DNA of 64,000 bases from Sipunculus nudus (GCA_026874595.1 CM049310.1:23724058-23788057), one strand, 5' to 3'; shown: positions 46,101 through 53,612, counted from the stretch's first letter. Numbers and translations: made by a program. Notes: a model not told the origin generated them from the letters alone.

Positions 46101-48928
46101 TCATAGTAATTTGAATTTGTTTTCTGTCTTTTTCTTCAAAAAGAGGTCATAGTTTCAAGGATGATTAGCTATTTCGCCTTTGATCACTGTAAATATAATT
46201 TTAAATCTGCACCTATAATGCTTTTGACTTGTGCCTTGATTACATACATCCACCCTGATGACCAGATGAGACACAAAGGGTCATCTCTATGGCTCATATG
46301 ACTTACAGTCAGCTAAGTGAACAAGGGACCCACAGGTCAACGTGGTTTTCCATTAGTGCGTAGTGCAAATCCATAGTCCCCATGCCCAGTTCGTATGCGT
46401 AGTACATATCCGCAGAGTTTGTTTTCCATACGTACGTATGTGTAGTCCATACACAGTGTTAATAGGTGCTCGATGGCTGAAGATTTTCTTTCTCTGTAAG
46501 CCATTTCATCATATATTTATTGTACATTTCCAAATATAAGCAACCAAAGTTTGTTTGTTCAATTGTTAAGATAATTATATTATATATATATATATATATA
46601 TTCAAAAAAGGATCTTAATTATTATTATTTTATGTAAGGTTCTAACCTTAAATTGAGCCTCTGTTACCCATATTCTCCGAGCTATGGGGATCAGAAATAA
46701 CCCCAGAATATTAAAAATTTCATACAAAAGCTCCAGTATCTAAACAACTAATGCATTGATCACCATGACCTTTGTAATCATATTGGTCATGGAGTGTTTC
46801 ATCAGTTCCTGCAGACTGGTGAATCTTCTTACTTGACATCCAAGGAGGTCTATGAGAAATCTCCTTGAAAACCTGTGATAAGGTCTGTTTCCCATTTTCT
46901 ATGAGCTTTGGGGCTTATAATTATTCTAGAATTATTGAAAATTTGATATTAATTTGTAGGGCACAAATCATGATTATTGGTTCTAGATTAGAATCTTCTA
47001 ACTTGACATCCTGGGAGTTCCTCAAAAGTTCCTATCAGACACCTGAAATTAGGTCTCTGTGTCCGTATTCTCTGAGCTATGGGGCTCAGATACCTAATAT
47101 AATTAAAAGTTTGATACAAAAGGTCCAGTATCTGAACAACCAATGCACTGATCAACATCATTCTTTGCATGCATATTGATCAAGGAGTGTTTTGTCAGTT
47201 CCTGCAGACCTTGGAGCCTCCTGGATTTAAAAAAAAATTAACACATTTTTTTCTCTCTATTTTTGAGACCTTTAAAGATGCGGTCATCCCTTAACAGGGC
47301 ACAACTTGTAATTGTTGGTCCAAAAATCTTCTAACTTGACATCCATAAGGTCAATAAAAATATCATTGGAAACCTGCAATTAAGTCTCTGTTGTCCATAT
47401 TCTCTGAGCTATGGGGCTAATAAGCACCCTCCCCACCCCCCAAGCATAATTGAAAATATGATACCAAAGCAGGGCACAAATCATAACCATTGGACCCAGA
47501 ATTTTCAAACTTGACATCCTGAGTGTTCTTCAAAAGTTCTCCCTAGGAAACTTGAAATTGGGTCACTGACCTATATTCTCCGAGTTTGGGGGTATTTTTG
47601 AGCACCCAAGAAATAATGCAATATACACACAAATTGCCAGATTCCTCAGGAAAGGCTGGTTGGATTGTCATCAGATTTGGTGTGCATATATGGGTCTTGA
47701 TGAACTTAAGCTGTCATGAATGATGATGCTACCTACATAATCTCAATCAGTTGCTTGTGCAAGGACATATTGTCAACATGTTAGCAGGCTGAGCTTTATA
47801 ACCCATGGGTCACCTGTTATAATATTACTTTTTTCAATTTGCCTTATAAAAATTAAAATTGTTTAAGAATTATAAGTTGCACCATAATTTATCCTTAGTT
47901 TGGATCATATAATAACAAATTATGCATAAATTATATATATATTAAATTATTTTTTATTCATAAAAGGTTTTGTGTTGTATCATTTCTATATGTACAGATC
48001 CTTCTCACTGCAGTTCTCAGAAAGATTACATTTTGTAAAATGTATTTTATCTGTATAAATTTTGTTAATTTTCCATTTAGCACCTGGCATGGAATAATCA
48101 GTGCATTATGTGATATTGTGATGTCATAAATGTTTTACACTATTATGTTAATATGTATAGTCTTATATTACACCGAATATACATTAAAATCAACTATCCC
48201 AAATTCATTTACAGATTTTTAGTGCATTAGTATTTATATATATAAAACTATTAGTAAGGCAAAATAGGTACAAGGTAGGGCCTATGGTTCTCATGTCTGC
48301 ATCAATTTTAACCCCCCCCCCCCCCCACATAAAAAAATATTTTTATTTTCATCTTTCCAGAAGATTGATAAAATAACACATTTTTTATCAGATTTATCAG
48401 ATATCTTTTTGATGTAGTGCTTTAACATGTTTAGCAAAAAACTGCTTTTGCATGGACATATGACATTTTTATTGAAACATAAAAAAAGGTAAACAATAAT
48501 ATATCGCCCGCCAGCACGGATTTCTGAAAAAAAAGTGCCTAAGTACCATACCTTTTATTTGGTTTTTTTTTGCCTTATGGGCGACTTTTTTAATGATATA
48601 TGCACTTGTTGAAAGGTTTAAGGAAGACTGTATTTTTTATGCAGTTCTATGATATATAGTGTCAAGTCCAAGGTGCTCAGTCATGCGGGCGACTTATCAC
48701 CAAGGCCCGGCTCAGGCAACAGCGACTTGCTTGTTGTATTTGTACTTACTTGGGAAATGCTTGTTTTGCACAGTTAACAGCATGATCGACTTCAGTTTTG
48801 CCACTGTCGGGTATTTTAGCCCAGACCTGCCCCGTTGACGGATCAAAGCTGTCAATATATTTGTCACAATCAATGAATTCGCCATTGATGAAGTTTCGGA
48901 CAGTTATCGGGCCCTCGCTCGCGCTCAT
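11496..48928 (-). CDS. ALDH8A1: 2-aminomuconate semialdehyde dehydrogenase (aldehyde dehydrogenase 8A1), complete 10-exon gene
   Basis: NAD-dependent oxidation of 2-aminomuconate semialdehyde to 2-aminomuconate, a cytosolic step of kynurenine/tryptophan breakdown; the family was earlier called retinal dehydrogenase 4. Ten exons (each listed separately) with GT-AG borders and matching phases join to 1467 nt, 488 aa plus TAG, against 487 aa in human. Landmarks in joined numbering: Arg109 and Arg451, the substrate-carboxylate pair; oxyanion Asn155 in TPWNLP; cofactor loop FTGSPATA; general base Glu253 in LSLELGGKNP; nucleophile Cys287 in NQGEICLC; EEIFGPV; and PFGGMKASGIGRE near the end. These positions match the human enzyme. 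No mitochondrial targeting extension or internal stop is seen. The start ATG (48926-48928) faces the LRAT-domain gene. The gene spans 37 kb because of repeat-filled introns, the longest (intron 2) being 15 kb. Reassignment from retinal to kynurenine substrate is established knowledge; activity here is inferred. Confidence 0.97.
12481..12576 (-). CDS. ALDH8A1: ALDH8A1 exon 9
   Basis: Codes residues 408-439: VVKRANNVKYGLAASVWSQD and VGRIHRVAQELH. Acceptor TTGTAG, donor GTAAGA, phase 0 on both sides. Confidence 0.94.
12577..13499 (-). other. ALDH8A1 intron 8, plain part
   Basis: AT-rich intronic sequence. Loosely repeated text about CTGTTTTCAT and 'cctgctg' occurs around 12880-13160. Nothing else supportable was seen. 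Confidence 0.5.
13500..14735 (-). repeat. Dispersed repeat family 2, minus-strand copy
   Basis: Reverse-complement modules of 9693-10377 occur, at least three times over for the 'gggatcatttctctgaaatat' module (13950-14560). The family terminus, in reverse, appears at about 14690-14735 (ACACTACACCATTGCATAAT). A C-run is present at 13815. Confidence 0.7.
15044..15320. mobile_element. Tourist-like (PIF/Harbinger) MITE, copy 1
   Basis: 277 bp bounded by TAA on both sides (15041-15043 and 15321-15323). The ends read GGCCAAAAAAA and TTTTTTTGGCC, followed inward by AAGGTATGGTTCTCAGGCAC and its complement. A 3-bp TAA/TTA duplication with GGCC-type termini is the PIF/Harbinger signature. It lies in ALDH8A1 intron 8 and has no ORF. 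Confidence 0.82.
15510..15623 (-). CDS. ALDH8A1: ALDH8A1 exon 8
   Basis: Codes residues 370-407, starting GYFILPTVVTGVTDNSAL and including MQEEIFGPVVCIVPF. Donor GTGAGC. Its acceptor and first bases are duplicated just upstream (see 15596-15705). Confidence 0.95.
15596..15705 (-). repeat. 55-bp tandem duplication covering the exon 8 splice acceptor
   Basis: TCACAACTGTAGGCA begins at 15596 and again at 15651, with about 5 mismatches over the 55-bp unit. The second unit carries a complete pseudo-acceptor (TTTGTAG then GGCTATTTTATCCTGCC). Use of it would reach an in-frame TGA after ten codons. Confidence 0.9.
16314..16725. repeat. 139-bp tandem repeat, three near-identical copies
   Basis: GGTTCTGGTTAAGAGCTAAG begins at 16314, 16453 and 16592, giving an exact 139-bp period. 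Copies 1 and 2 look identical and copy 3 differs by a few bases near its end. A G-run (about 16291-16312) abuts the array. Located in ALDH8A1 intron 7. Confidence 0.93.
16726..18283 (-). other. ALDH8A1 intron 7, remainder
   Basis: Low-complexity AT-rich intron. An open frame at 17392-17673 on the + strand has no recognisable domain and skewed composition, so it is not called. Nothing else was seen. Confidence 0.5.
18284..18455 (-). CDS. ALDH8A1: ALDH8A1 exon 7
   Basis: Codes residues 312-369, including IKVGKPSDTDTVMGALVSKE and ILCGDGIDSVKLPPENEQ. Acceptor TTTCAG; the donor GTCTTC is a weak GT site. Phase 0 out. Confidence 0.93.
18456..20499 (-). other. ALDH8A1 intron 6, 5' part
   Basis: Mostly AT-rich unique sequence. 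Two short terminus-like fragments of the AACAAGGGACCCATTGGTCA family occur at about 18815-18850 and 19360-19390. The rest shows no gene or structured RNA that I can support. Confidence 0.5.
20500..21986 (-). repeat. HINE-like family 1 element with internal 677-bp tandem duplication
   Basis: On the minus strand it begins with the terminal hairpin (21952-21980) and a CCGTCCGTCC-type run (about 21905-21935). It continues with modules also found at 54720-55260. The module is present twice: GTGCCATGGTCA occurs at 20709 and 21386, and GGCATGGTAGGGGATTTTGG near 21135 matches GGCTTGGTAGGAGATCTTGG near 21815. Confidence 0.75.
21987..23525 (-). other. ALDH8A1 intron 6, middle
   Basis: Contains a relatively GC-rich patch at 22000-22350 with open frames on both strands but no recognisable protein. 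The remainder is AT-rich and otherwise unremarkable. Confidence 0.45.
23526..25293 (-). repeat. HINE-like family 1 element, rearranged minus-strand copy
   Basis: Read on the minus strand it has the terminal hairpin (25265-25293), a CCGTCC run, then CTGTAACAAATCAGGAACCC-type text (about 25020). It continues with CTGCTGAGGCAGGAAAATAA (about 24835) and finally a segment (23760 to 23526) matching 56190-56420. The same blocks occur in the same order in the + copy at 54633-56520. Extra sequence around 23800-24830, including a three-unit array, is inserted between the last two blocks. Confidence 0.7.
24410..24830. repeat. Three-unit degenerate tandem array, unit 115-150 bp
   Basis: GTCTGTAATTCAATAGGTCT occurs near 24418, with variants near 24562 and 24680. 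Each is followed by GGAGCCCTCAT or GGAGCTGTCAT, and two units carry GGGAAAGCTGCAGTA. Confidence 0.85.
25294..26355 (-). other. ALDH8A1 intron 6, 3' part
   Basis: AT-rich intron sequence without recognisable repeat modules, coding potential or RNA structure. Confidence 0.45.
26356..26460 (-). CDS. ALDH8A1: ALDH8A1 exon 6, catalytic cysteine
   Basis: Codes SCYANQGEICLCTSRVFVQE through FVEAV (residues 277-312) with nucleophile Cys287. Acceptor CATAG, donor GTAACT, phase 2 out. Confidence 0.95.
26791..26861 (-). CDS. ALDH8A1: ALDH8A1 exon 5 (71 bp)
   Basis: Codes LGGKNPAVVFDDVNLEKYLP and on to Arg277, whose codon is split by the intron (phase 2). Too short for simple ORF finding; recognised by homology and flanking splice sites (TTGTAG, GTGATT). 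Confidence 0.93.
26862..27971 (-). other. ALDH8A1 intron 4
   Basis: AT-rich intron. A small GC-richer stretch at 27590-27830 has a short + frame with no recognisable domain. Nothing else is supportable. Confidence 0.5.
27972..28138 (-). CDS. ALDH8A1: ALDH8A1 exon 4
   Basis: Codes residues 198-253, including VVNFVYGTGPSAGSALVEHP and the NAD-loop FTGSPATAERI. It ends on the catalytic Glu253. Acceptor TTCCAG, donor GTAAGG, phase 0 out. Confidence 0.96.
28612..28824. mobile_element. hAT-like MITE
   Basis: The left end reads CAGGGGCGGATCCAAG (from 28612) and the right end CTCTGGATCTGCCACAG (to 28824). The two are imperfect inverted copies, and CAGGGGCGGATC-type ends are a common hAT terminus. 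The interior is C/G-run rich with no ORF. A clean 8-bp target duplication could not be made out. It lies in ALDH8A1 intron 3. Confidence 0.6.
29230..29998 (+). mobile_element. 3' end of an LINE (non-LTR retrotransposon), antisense to ALDH8A1
   Basis: The + frame reads RYRISLARFRTSSHSLEVEV and then CCKFCLKHGE, stop, KIEDGYHFVFKCPLYISLRG, and ends near FAFVKRE at about 29628. The order of basic TSSH segment, Cys-rich knuckle and YHF..KCP segment is what closes the ORF2 protein of many mollusc LINEs. After an AT-rich tail, the sequence GGCCTGAGGCCTTCATTTCC and AATAAAGATATTCATTCATT (about 29950-29995) resembles a LINE 3' terminus with an ATTC microsatellite. It is 5'-truncated and has one internal stop. 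Confidence 0.78.
30153..30364 (-). CDS. ALDH8A1: ALDH8A1 exon 3
   Basis: Codes residues 127-198, including GVAGLITPWNLPLYLLTFKV (oxyanion Asn155) and AAGNTVVAKPSEMTSVT. Acceptor TTTCAG, donor GTATGA, phase 1 out. Confidence 0.96.
30440..30800. repeat. Degenerate 'ccttgaagaccaa' repeat modules
   Basis: Text such as TACTTCAAAAGTTACAGGG and CACCTTGAAGACCAAATTC is shared with the array at 34556-35100, with unit length about 130-170 bp. Located in ALDH8A1 intron 2. Confidence 0.6.
31015..31640. repeat. 180-bp tandem array ending in a strong hairpin
   Basis: CTGTAACTGGTC with 'tatctgcc' and AAAAATCAGGCC recurs at about 31020 (truncated unit), 31110, 31291 and 31471, a period of about 180 bp. The array ends with GGACGGACATGGGTAAAACT and then a hairpin at 31605-31629. 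In the hairpin GCCCC and GCCAC pair with GTGGC and GGGGC around a TTT loop. It lies in intron 2. Confidence 0.9.
31641..32729 (-). other. ALDH8A1 intron 2 segment with a GC-richer patch
   Basis: 32080-32400 is noticeably GC-richer than its surroundings and unlike the neighbouring repeats, but no continuous reading frame or splice-bounded exon could be recognised. 32550-32590 is G-rich. Confidence 0.4.
32730..33560. repeat. Two-copy degenerate direct repeat, spacing about 530 bp
   Basis: GCGAGTGGCAGAACAAATA with 'gggtggcttccacatgggga' (32800-32850) recurs as GTGAGTGGCAGAACAACTG with 'gggcggcttttactcggggt' (33330-33375). Both are followed by ACCTCCAAAATGAAATGGA-like text and 'accctctaca/accCctctgca'. 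Confidence 0.8.
33561..34555 (-). other. ALDH8A1 intron 2 segment
   Basis: AT-rich, no ORF or array. It ends in a repeat-like tail near 34450-34560 with GATGGACAGACAGACAGA and two 'aggaag(t/c)tgggga' phrases. Confidence 0.45.
34556..35870. repeat. 'aaggtcaaggtcacc' modular repeats
   Basis: Modules about 125 bp long, containing GGTTCACTAAAATC/GGGTTCATAAAAATC and GACCTTG(A/C)AGATCAAGGTC, run from 34560 to about 35060. Looser related text with 'tattcaaggttaaggtcact' continues to 35870. Confidence 0.6.
35978..36066. repeat. (AT)n microsatellite, about 89 bp
   Basis: An uninterrupted AT dinucleotide run inside ALDH8A1 intron 2. The apparent long Tyr-Ile frames on both sides of it are translation of this run. 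Confidence 0.97.
36067..37269 (-). other. ALDH8A1 intron 2 segment
   Basis: AT-rich unique intron sequence. Nothing supportable was found. Confidence 0.45.
37270..38100. repeat. 278-bp tandem array, three units plus
   Basis: GGTGGCGCCACCTGCCACAA recurs at about 37273, 37550 and 37830 (last with GCCGCC), followed by 'gattttatcccacggcagac' and 'ggttgcaggtggggccacca'. A fourth GGTGGCGCCACC occurs at 37979. The GGTGGCGCCACC phrase is itself a perfect 12-bp palindrome. Confidence 0.9.
38355..38775. repeat. About 78-bp tandem array, five to six degenerate units
   Basis: Each unit carries TGATCATCTGGTTGGTGATC-like text, then 'agatggtttccatggagaca' and 'ggtggtactgactggacagg'. Units start near 38365, 38440, 38500, 38565, 38640 and 38705. 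Confidence 0.85.
39100..39620 (+). repeat. About 185-bp modular repeat family, + orientation
   Basis: CCATGGTCAGTT, 'ggggatttaatgaaaa' and 'cattattttaaa' phrases recur at about 39110, 39285 and 39470. Family members in the opposite orientation occupy 41160-41900. Confidence 0.75.
39621..40639 (-). other. ALDH8A1 intron 2 segment
   Basis: AT-rich sequence, nothing recognisable beyond single 'aaggtcaaggtc' phrases near 39720. Confidence 0.4.
40640..41900 (-). repeat. Modular repeat array, two related module types
   Basis: 40740-41150 contains three modules with GTGACCTTGAAATTTGCATC / 'gaccttgaaaaatgtgtca' and 'catccatattcaaacttga'. 41160-41900 contains four modules with AAAATGATGTATGTTGCC and 'ccttgtttggtgaccttg', which are the reverse of 39100-39620. 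Confidence 0.8.
42362..42397. repeat. (AT)n microsatellite
   Basis: Pure AT dinucleotide run of about 36 bp. Confidence 0.95.
42827..42878. repeat. (AT)n microsatellite
   Basis: AT dinucleotide run of about 50 bp with one AAA interruption near its start. Confidence 0.95.
43052..43108. repeat. (AT)n microsatellite
   Basis: Pure AT dinucleotide run of about 57 bp. Confidence 0.95.
43489..43521. repeat. Long G tract
   Basis: Over 30 bases almost entirely G with a single A. The longest of about ten G or C homopolymer runs in the window, and a plausible quadruplex former. Confidence 0.9.
45357..45557 (-). CDS. ALDH8A1: ALDH8A1 exon 2
   Basis: Codes residues 60-127, including ESKDQGKPVSLARAVDIPRA with substrate-binding Arg109. 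Acceptor TTTGTAG, donor GTGAGT, phase 2 out. Confidence 0.95.
45558..46290 (-). other. ALDH8A1 intron 1, 3' part
   Basis: AT-rich sequence next to exon 2. No repeat module, ORF or RNA gene that I can support. Confidence 0.45.
46291..47620 (+). repeat. Modular repeat array of the 'gagctatggggctcag' family
   Basis: A degraded terminal hairpin (about 46291-46318) and a GAACAAGGGACCCACAGG terminus sit at the left. From 46640 to 47600 four degenerate modules of 180-360 bp follow. Each has 'tattctccgagctatgggg', 'atgcattgatcaccatga', 'ttcctgcagactggtgaa' or 'cttctaacttgacatcc' phrases. The same modules flank the DIRS element. Confidence 0.75.
47621..48250 (-). other. ALDH8A1 intron 1, middle
   Basis: AT-rich unique sequence; nothing supportable. 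Confidence 0.45.
48258..48574. mobile_element. Tourist-like (PIF/Harbinger) MITE, copy 2
   Basis: TAA (48255-48257) and TTA (48575-48577) flank a 317-bp unit. It has a GGCAAAATAGG-type left end, a TTTTTTTTTGCC right end, inner TATGGTTCTCATG and a matching right inner end. It is older and more diverged than copies 1 and 3. It lies in intron 1, about 170 bp from exon 1. Confidence 0.72.
48750..48928 (-). CDS. ALDH8A1: ALDH8A1 exon 1
   Basis: Codes residues 1-60, beginning MSASEGPITVRNFINGEF and including SFDPSTGQVWAKIPDSGK. The donor is GTAAGT, leaving a phase 2 junction. Confidence 0.95.
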
Positions 48929-49194
48929 GCTGACAAATGGGTGTGTTGTCTGGGGCAGTGCGCCAGCTGTTCATTCATCCAATGACACCTCACCTCCGAC
49001 CTATTTACATATTGACCTTTCCACTTTGGCATTGGCCTAATTCAAATAAGGTACCATGGAAATTTCCAGACGTAGCTGGCACATTCAGTCTTCAGACAGC
49101 AGATCCTGAGCACGGAGAGCTGACATCAGACTTTCTAATTGTAAACAGGACTGGTTGTTACTATTAACGGGATATATAATTGAAAATTGTATCC
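48929..49194. promoter_or_regulatory. Putative bidirectional promoter between ALDH8A1 and the LRAT-domain gene
   Basis: Only 266 bp separate the two divergent start codons, so both 5' UTRs and core promoters must overlap unless upstream non-coding exons exist. A CCAAT box is at 48979-48983 and a reversed one (ATTGG) at 49031-49035. No TATA box is evident near either start. CCAAT-containing, TATA-less DNA is typical of divergent housekeeping promoters; transcription starts are not visible in sequence. Confidence 0.6.
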
Positions 49195-49740
49195 ATGAGA
49201 CCAACTATAACACCTGAACATTTTAATAAGACACCAGAAATGCTACGTGATAGAAAAAGAAGACGCCCATGTAATATAAACAACAGGGAAACCGAAATCT
49301 CATCTCCAGCAAATTCCGGCAGGAAGGCATTCACCCCACTCCCGTCGCCTTTGAAAAATTTTGACAAAGCTGTCGCTGTTGTCGATGAAGCCACTCCTGG
49401 TGACTTAATTGAGATTGACAGAACTATTTATATGCACTGGGCGCTGTATGTAGGAGACGGACAGGTCATCCACGTATCGGGCAATGCGTCTGATATTCCA
49501 ACCCAGGGGAAAGCAGAATGCAGACAGAGCAGCCTGCAAGAGGTGGCCAAAGACTGCAGTGTCCGTGTAAACAATAAGGAGGTGCCAGCCAGGGAGAGGG
49601 GGTTATGTGCGTTATCCCGAGAACAGACCATAGCAAATGCGCTAAAGTGTGTCGGGCAAAAAATGGACTATCACTTCCTGACTAAAAACAGTGAACATTA
49701 CGTGACAGAGTGGAAGTATGGCACGGCCTGGAGTGATCAG
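49195..49740 (+). CDS. LRAT-domain gene exon 1
   Basis: Encodes residues 1-182, including both His boxes and the altered NSEHYV box. Exon junction directly after SDQ, a common junction region in this family. Confidence 0.88.
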
Positions 49741-51131
49741 GTGGGTTCCATTGGTGAAAGAAGTTCCTATATTAACAGTTAAAATATATCATTGCATTAA
49801 TATGCAACTTCCTGAAGTATAATTCGAGCGGATTTAAGTCTCCTAGCTGAGCTGTAGCAATGAACCTTTGATCAAATCTCCTTTAAAGTGACACAAATAA
49901 AAACGTTAAACGTTCTACCTACACGGCTACAGAACTGAAATTTGGCATGCAGTTAGATAGGAGTGAAATCTCCTGTAGTCATGAAAGTAGGCCTCTTGTG
50001 ACCTTTTCCAGGAAAGGGGGGGGGGGGTGTAACTCTTCAGACTTGGTCCTTTTCAAAGTAGCATCCTGCCCTTCAGCCTTGACAGATTAGTATAAAGCTG
50101 GAACATCTGTTCTGATTATGATCCATGCCCTGTGTAAAAAATTAAGAGAGAGCTACTGAAGCTAAATTTAACCCTATGTCATTATTCCACGTGTTCCTAT
50201 AGGGTTACAGCCATCATGCCTGACAATGACCCAGCTGTGTGTGGGTTATAAATAAGTACTATCAAAATGAATAAATTTAACATAGTCTGAAGCATGAAGA
50301 GAATGAATTAAATCATGTTTATGTAATGTCTGCCATGTTAAATATTCAACAAATTTAACACGTGAATAAATGTTCTGAAGTAACTGATATTTAGCCAAAA
50401 TTATATTGTTTAAATATCCATTCCTAATAAAGTGATCCAATCATTCAGATTCTGACTCTTTATTTTGAAGTGTTTAATCTCATTCAAATTATTGCTGAAT
50501 TATTCAGTCCTCATGCTTTATACAATTACCCTCATAGACCACTTCAGCTGAGCATCATGACCAGTGGGTCTCTATGTAATAAAAAGGCAAAAGAATTGTG
50601 GCACAACTGAAAACTACTTTTTTATGGAATTTTATTTTCAGATTTCTTCAGAATAGTTATCATAGCTTGTTCTTAAGATTGGCATGCCCACCAGCCTTTA
50701 ATAAATGTTTCCATAGCACAAAACTTGTGGGCTTGTTTTTTCTTTTATGAAATTTCTTTTGTTTGGATATCTTTTTTGAAAATTATTATCTTTGATCACT
50801 TCATCCTTTTTAGAAGAATTTTGGCATAAACTATTTTACATATCAGTATCTTTTGGTCGGAGGATAGAGCCTATATGGGTTCTCGCTAAGGTTTTGGGAT
50901 ACTAATAATTACTTTGGCATTACTAATGGCAGAAAGATTTAATTTCAATTTAATAGGAGGTACATATGTTGTTTTCTTCTGTTGCAGGCCAAGACAATAA
51001 TGAAAGTTGTCCCCGAAGTCACAAACAGGGTGACACGCAGGTCAGTCCAGAAGATCAGTTATCAGCATCTGATAGAGCGTCTCGGTGAAATCTTACATCC
51101 CAGCAGTAAAAAGACTTCACAACTGAAGTAA
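49195..51131 (+). CDS. LRAT/H-REV107 (PLAAT-like) domain protein with Ser in place of the catalytic Cys
   Basis: Two exons (49195-49740, 50988-51131; donor GTGGGT, acceptor TTGCAG, phase 0) give 229 aa ending at TAA 51129-51131. An in-frame TAA at 49177-49179 makes ATG 49195 the first possible start. Residues 1-60 are basic and low in complexity. Residues about 68-180 are an NlpC/P60-like LRAT domain: TPGDLIEIDRTIYMHWALYV with His81, VIHV with His93, then NSEHYVTEWKYGTAWSDQ. The family nucleophile is Cys in NCEHFV; here Asn165 is followed by Ser166 (AGT). Family members are phospholipase A/acyltransferases or lecithin:retinol acyltransferase. The usual hydrophobic C-terminal membrane anchor is absent; the tail is basic. 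It may be a pseudoenzyme or use Ser. Retaining intron 1 would give a shorter form ending at 49782. Head-to-head with ALDH8A1. Confidence 0.88.
49741..50987 (+). other. Intron of the LRAT-domain gene
   Basis: 1.25 kb. It holds a G run near 50020 and a fragment of the CAGCTGAGCATCATGACC repeat terminus at about 50545-50580. No exon recognised. Confidence 0.6.
50988..51131 (+). CDS. LRAT-domain gene exon 2
   Basis: Encodes the last 47 residues, AKTIMKVVPEVTNRVTRRSV onward, basic and without a hydrophobic segment, then TAA. Confidence 0.85.
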   Translation, partial: AKTIMKVVPEVTNRVTRRSVQKISYQHLIERLGEILHPSSKKTSQLK

Positions 51132-53612
51132 ACCAGGACATGTCTGTGATCGGACTGGCCTTTTCTCTTTATCATTCTTAATATCCCCCACACAGCTGCC
51201 TCTCAGGCTGGCATCATAGCTTGCCATTATGATCTCACAATCTTGCTCAGCTGGTTGTGTAGCAAGGGTAGAGTGTGTATACTCTGAGTATAACATTAAC
51301 TGATGAATGTATAACAACAAAAAATACTAAAAGAAATATCTGTAAGATATTGATGAACAGTGAAACCCGAGTACGCTCTGTGCATGACATTGATGGAATA
51401 TGCATGCTGGAAGGCCTTTGCACAGCTTTTATATCACCTTTACACATTACATTTCATGATTACTATTTAATACTACTACCATTTGTATATATATTACAGT
51501 TACCATGTGTACATATAGTGCTATTACAGATGATTATATCAGTTCAACTGAGCTGACTCTTTGTAGGACGAGCTATAGGGATGACCCTCCCTGTGTTGCC
51601 CCCATAGCTATTTTCTGATACCAGGGTATGTTTTCATGATTTAGAGCCATTAAAGCTGTTTCTGCAGTAGTTTCGGCCAGCATGTACTTTTTTTAGGGAG
51701 AGGGGGGCCTTCACAGGTTGTTACACAGCAACATCTCCAGACATGTACAGGGCATTTGCAGTACCTGTGTTTCTTAACTCTCGCACATTTTGTCATTTAT
51801 TACTGAAGTAATCTTTTGAGTACATAACTGATCTGCTTACTTAAGATGTAAACAAGTCTGCTACTATCAGACAGCCTAAATGAATATTTTACTTAATATC
51901 TGGCTGATCACTGCATCAAAGGAGCCAAGCTCACTTTTTCTTTTTTACTGACCCCCCCCCCCTTCTATCGTCTGGGTGTCATGACCCATGGGACACTTAT
52001 TAGATCTTAAAGCATAGTCAGATAGACTAGCCAGTTCATTGCCAAACAAAATTTATCTGAAATCAAGAAACAACATGTGCATGTCACCCCTTACTGCATC
52101 AGTTCTTGATTGACAGATATGGTTACAGAGGAATAGATTATCACTTATAAATTTATAATAAGGGTATTAGTGGTTTTAAATTATTTCCAGATAGTTATAG
52201 CTAGATATAGGATGATTTAAGTGTGGACAGTTTGTTATGGGAAAGTACAATAGGTTGAGCCACTTCGACTGGTCTTAGTGTCTGTATACTGATCAGAGTT
52301 GAACAACCACAAGTTCCTCAGGATATAAACCAGGAAGGATCAGCAATGACAATACAGTCTTACAGATGAGTCAGTAGAGTGTATCAACCACAGGTACCAC
52401 ACATTGTTGAGGATACAAACTATACTTGTTGAGATACAAAGCCAAACCTTATCAGTGGTGGGTTTGATGTGGTCGTGCCATATTTATTTGAGAACAAGTC
52501 GTGTCATTACTAGACTGCTCGAGGAGAAGCTTTCACACAGTCATTTCATGTTGCTACATCATGCTCAGCGTAACAGATCACCACATCACATATCTTCATT
52601 CCACATCGACGTTCACTTACCACAAATCACATACATCCTGTTAATGTGTCATCATATCATTTACATACCGGTAGTTGAACTGTGATAACATGCACCAGTT
52701 CTGTTTACTTTGTTGAAAGTGTGACTGTATGTTGTTGTTTTGTAAATGACGTTTAATATCCCTTGTGCTGGTAAGTGTTTTAGCACTGCGGTGCCAAAGA
52801 CTTGTATGCAAATGTGAAAATTGTCAAACAAGGCTTTAATTTGTTTAGACACGCTATCATTTGTTTAAATCAGTGAGGCATGCTCTCTCAGCCTTGTATC
52901 TAAGCAATAGAATAGTATATGTCAGTCTGTCAGTATGTAATAATTTATAAGTAAGATTAAAATTTCTTAATGAAATAATTTCAAATACTGCAAAAGAAGG
53001 TATGAACCATGTCTCACATGATAATGGTCATTAGGAGATCAGATCTGAATAGATTTTCATTATATATTTGGCATATTTCTTATTGTATCAGTACACTTTT
53101 GCCAGTGTTTAGACTTTTGAGAATTGAAATGATCCATTAGCTTCAGAGTGAGCTCATATACCAAACAATTTTTATTAAGAGGTTTATCTAAAATAGCAGC
53201 TTGTAACATAATCAAAAATCTTTAAGAATGGTAAGCTTGTATATAGGATAACATATTTGTTGTAACAGGTTTTGTTATTGTATATATTGTTCTACCTTTG
53301 TAATTGTTCTTTTCATTATAACTCATTTTGTAAAATCAAGTACAGCAGCTGATAAAACTAATCTGAAACAGAAACGCTGTTACACTGGAGATCTACAATA
53401 TTAATAGGTAGAGGCTCTGGGGGCTGTTTTTACTGTTAACCCAGGTCTAGTCACTACCACCAACCGTGATATACAAAATACAACTCTCCTAAGTGTGACT
53501 CGCAGCTAAATTCTTCAGTTTTCCTTGGACAACTCAACTAAAGCATTTTGATTCTACATGTGTTTGTGTACATTGATCATTAGAAAGATGGGAGAAAATG
53601 GTGCGTCTCCAT

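Noticed and set aside
49180-49194. Upstream start of the LRAT-domain frame
   Set aside because: The codon at 49180 is TTG, not ATG; the first true ATG after the in-frame stop is at 49195.
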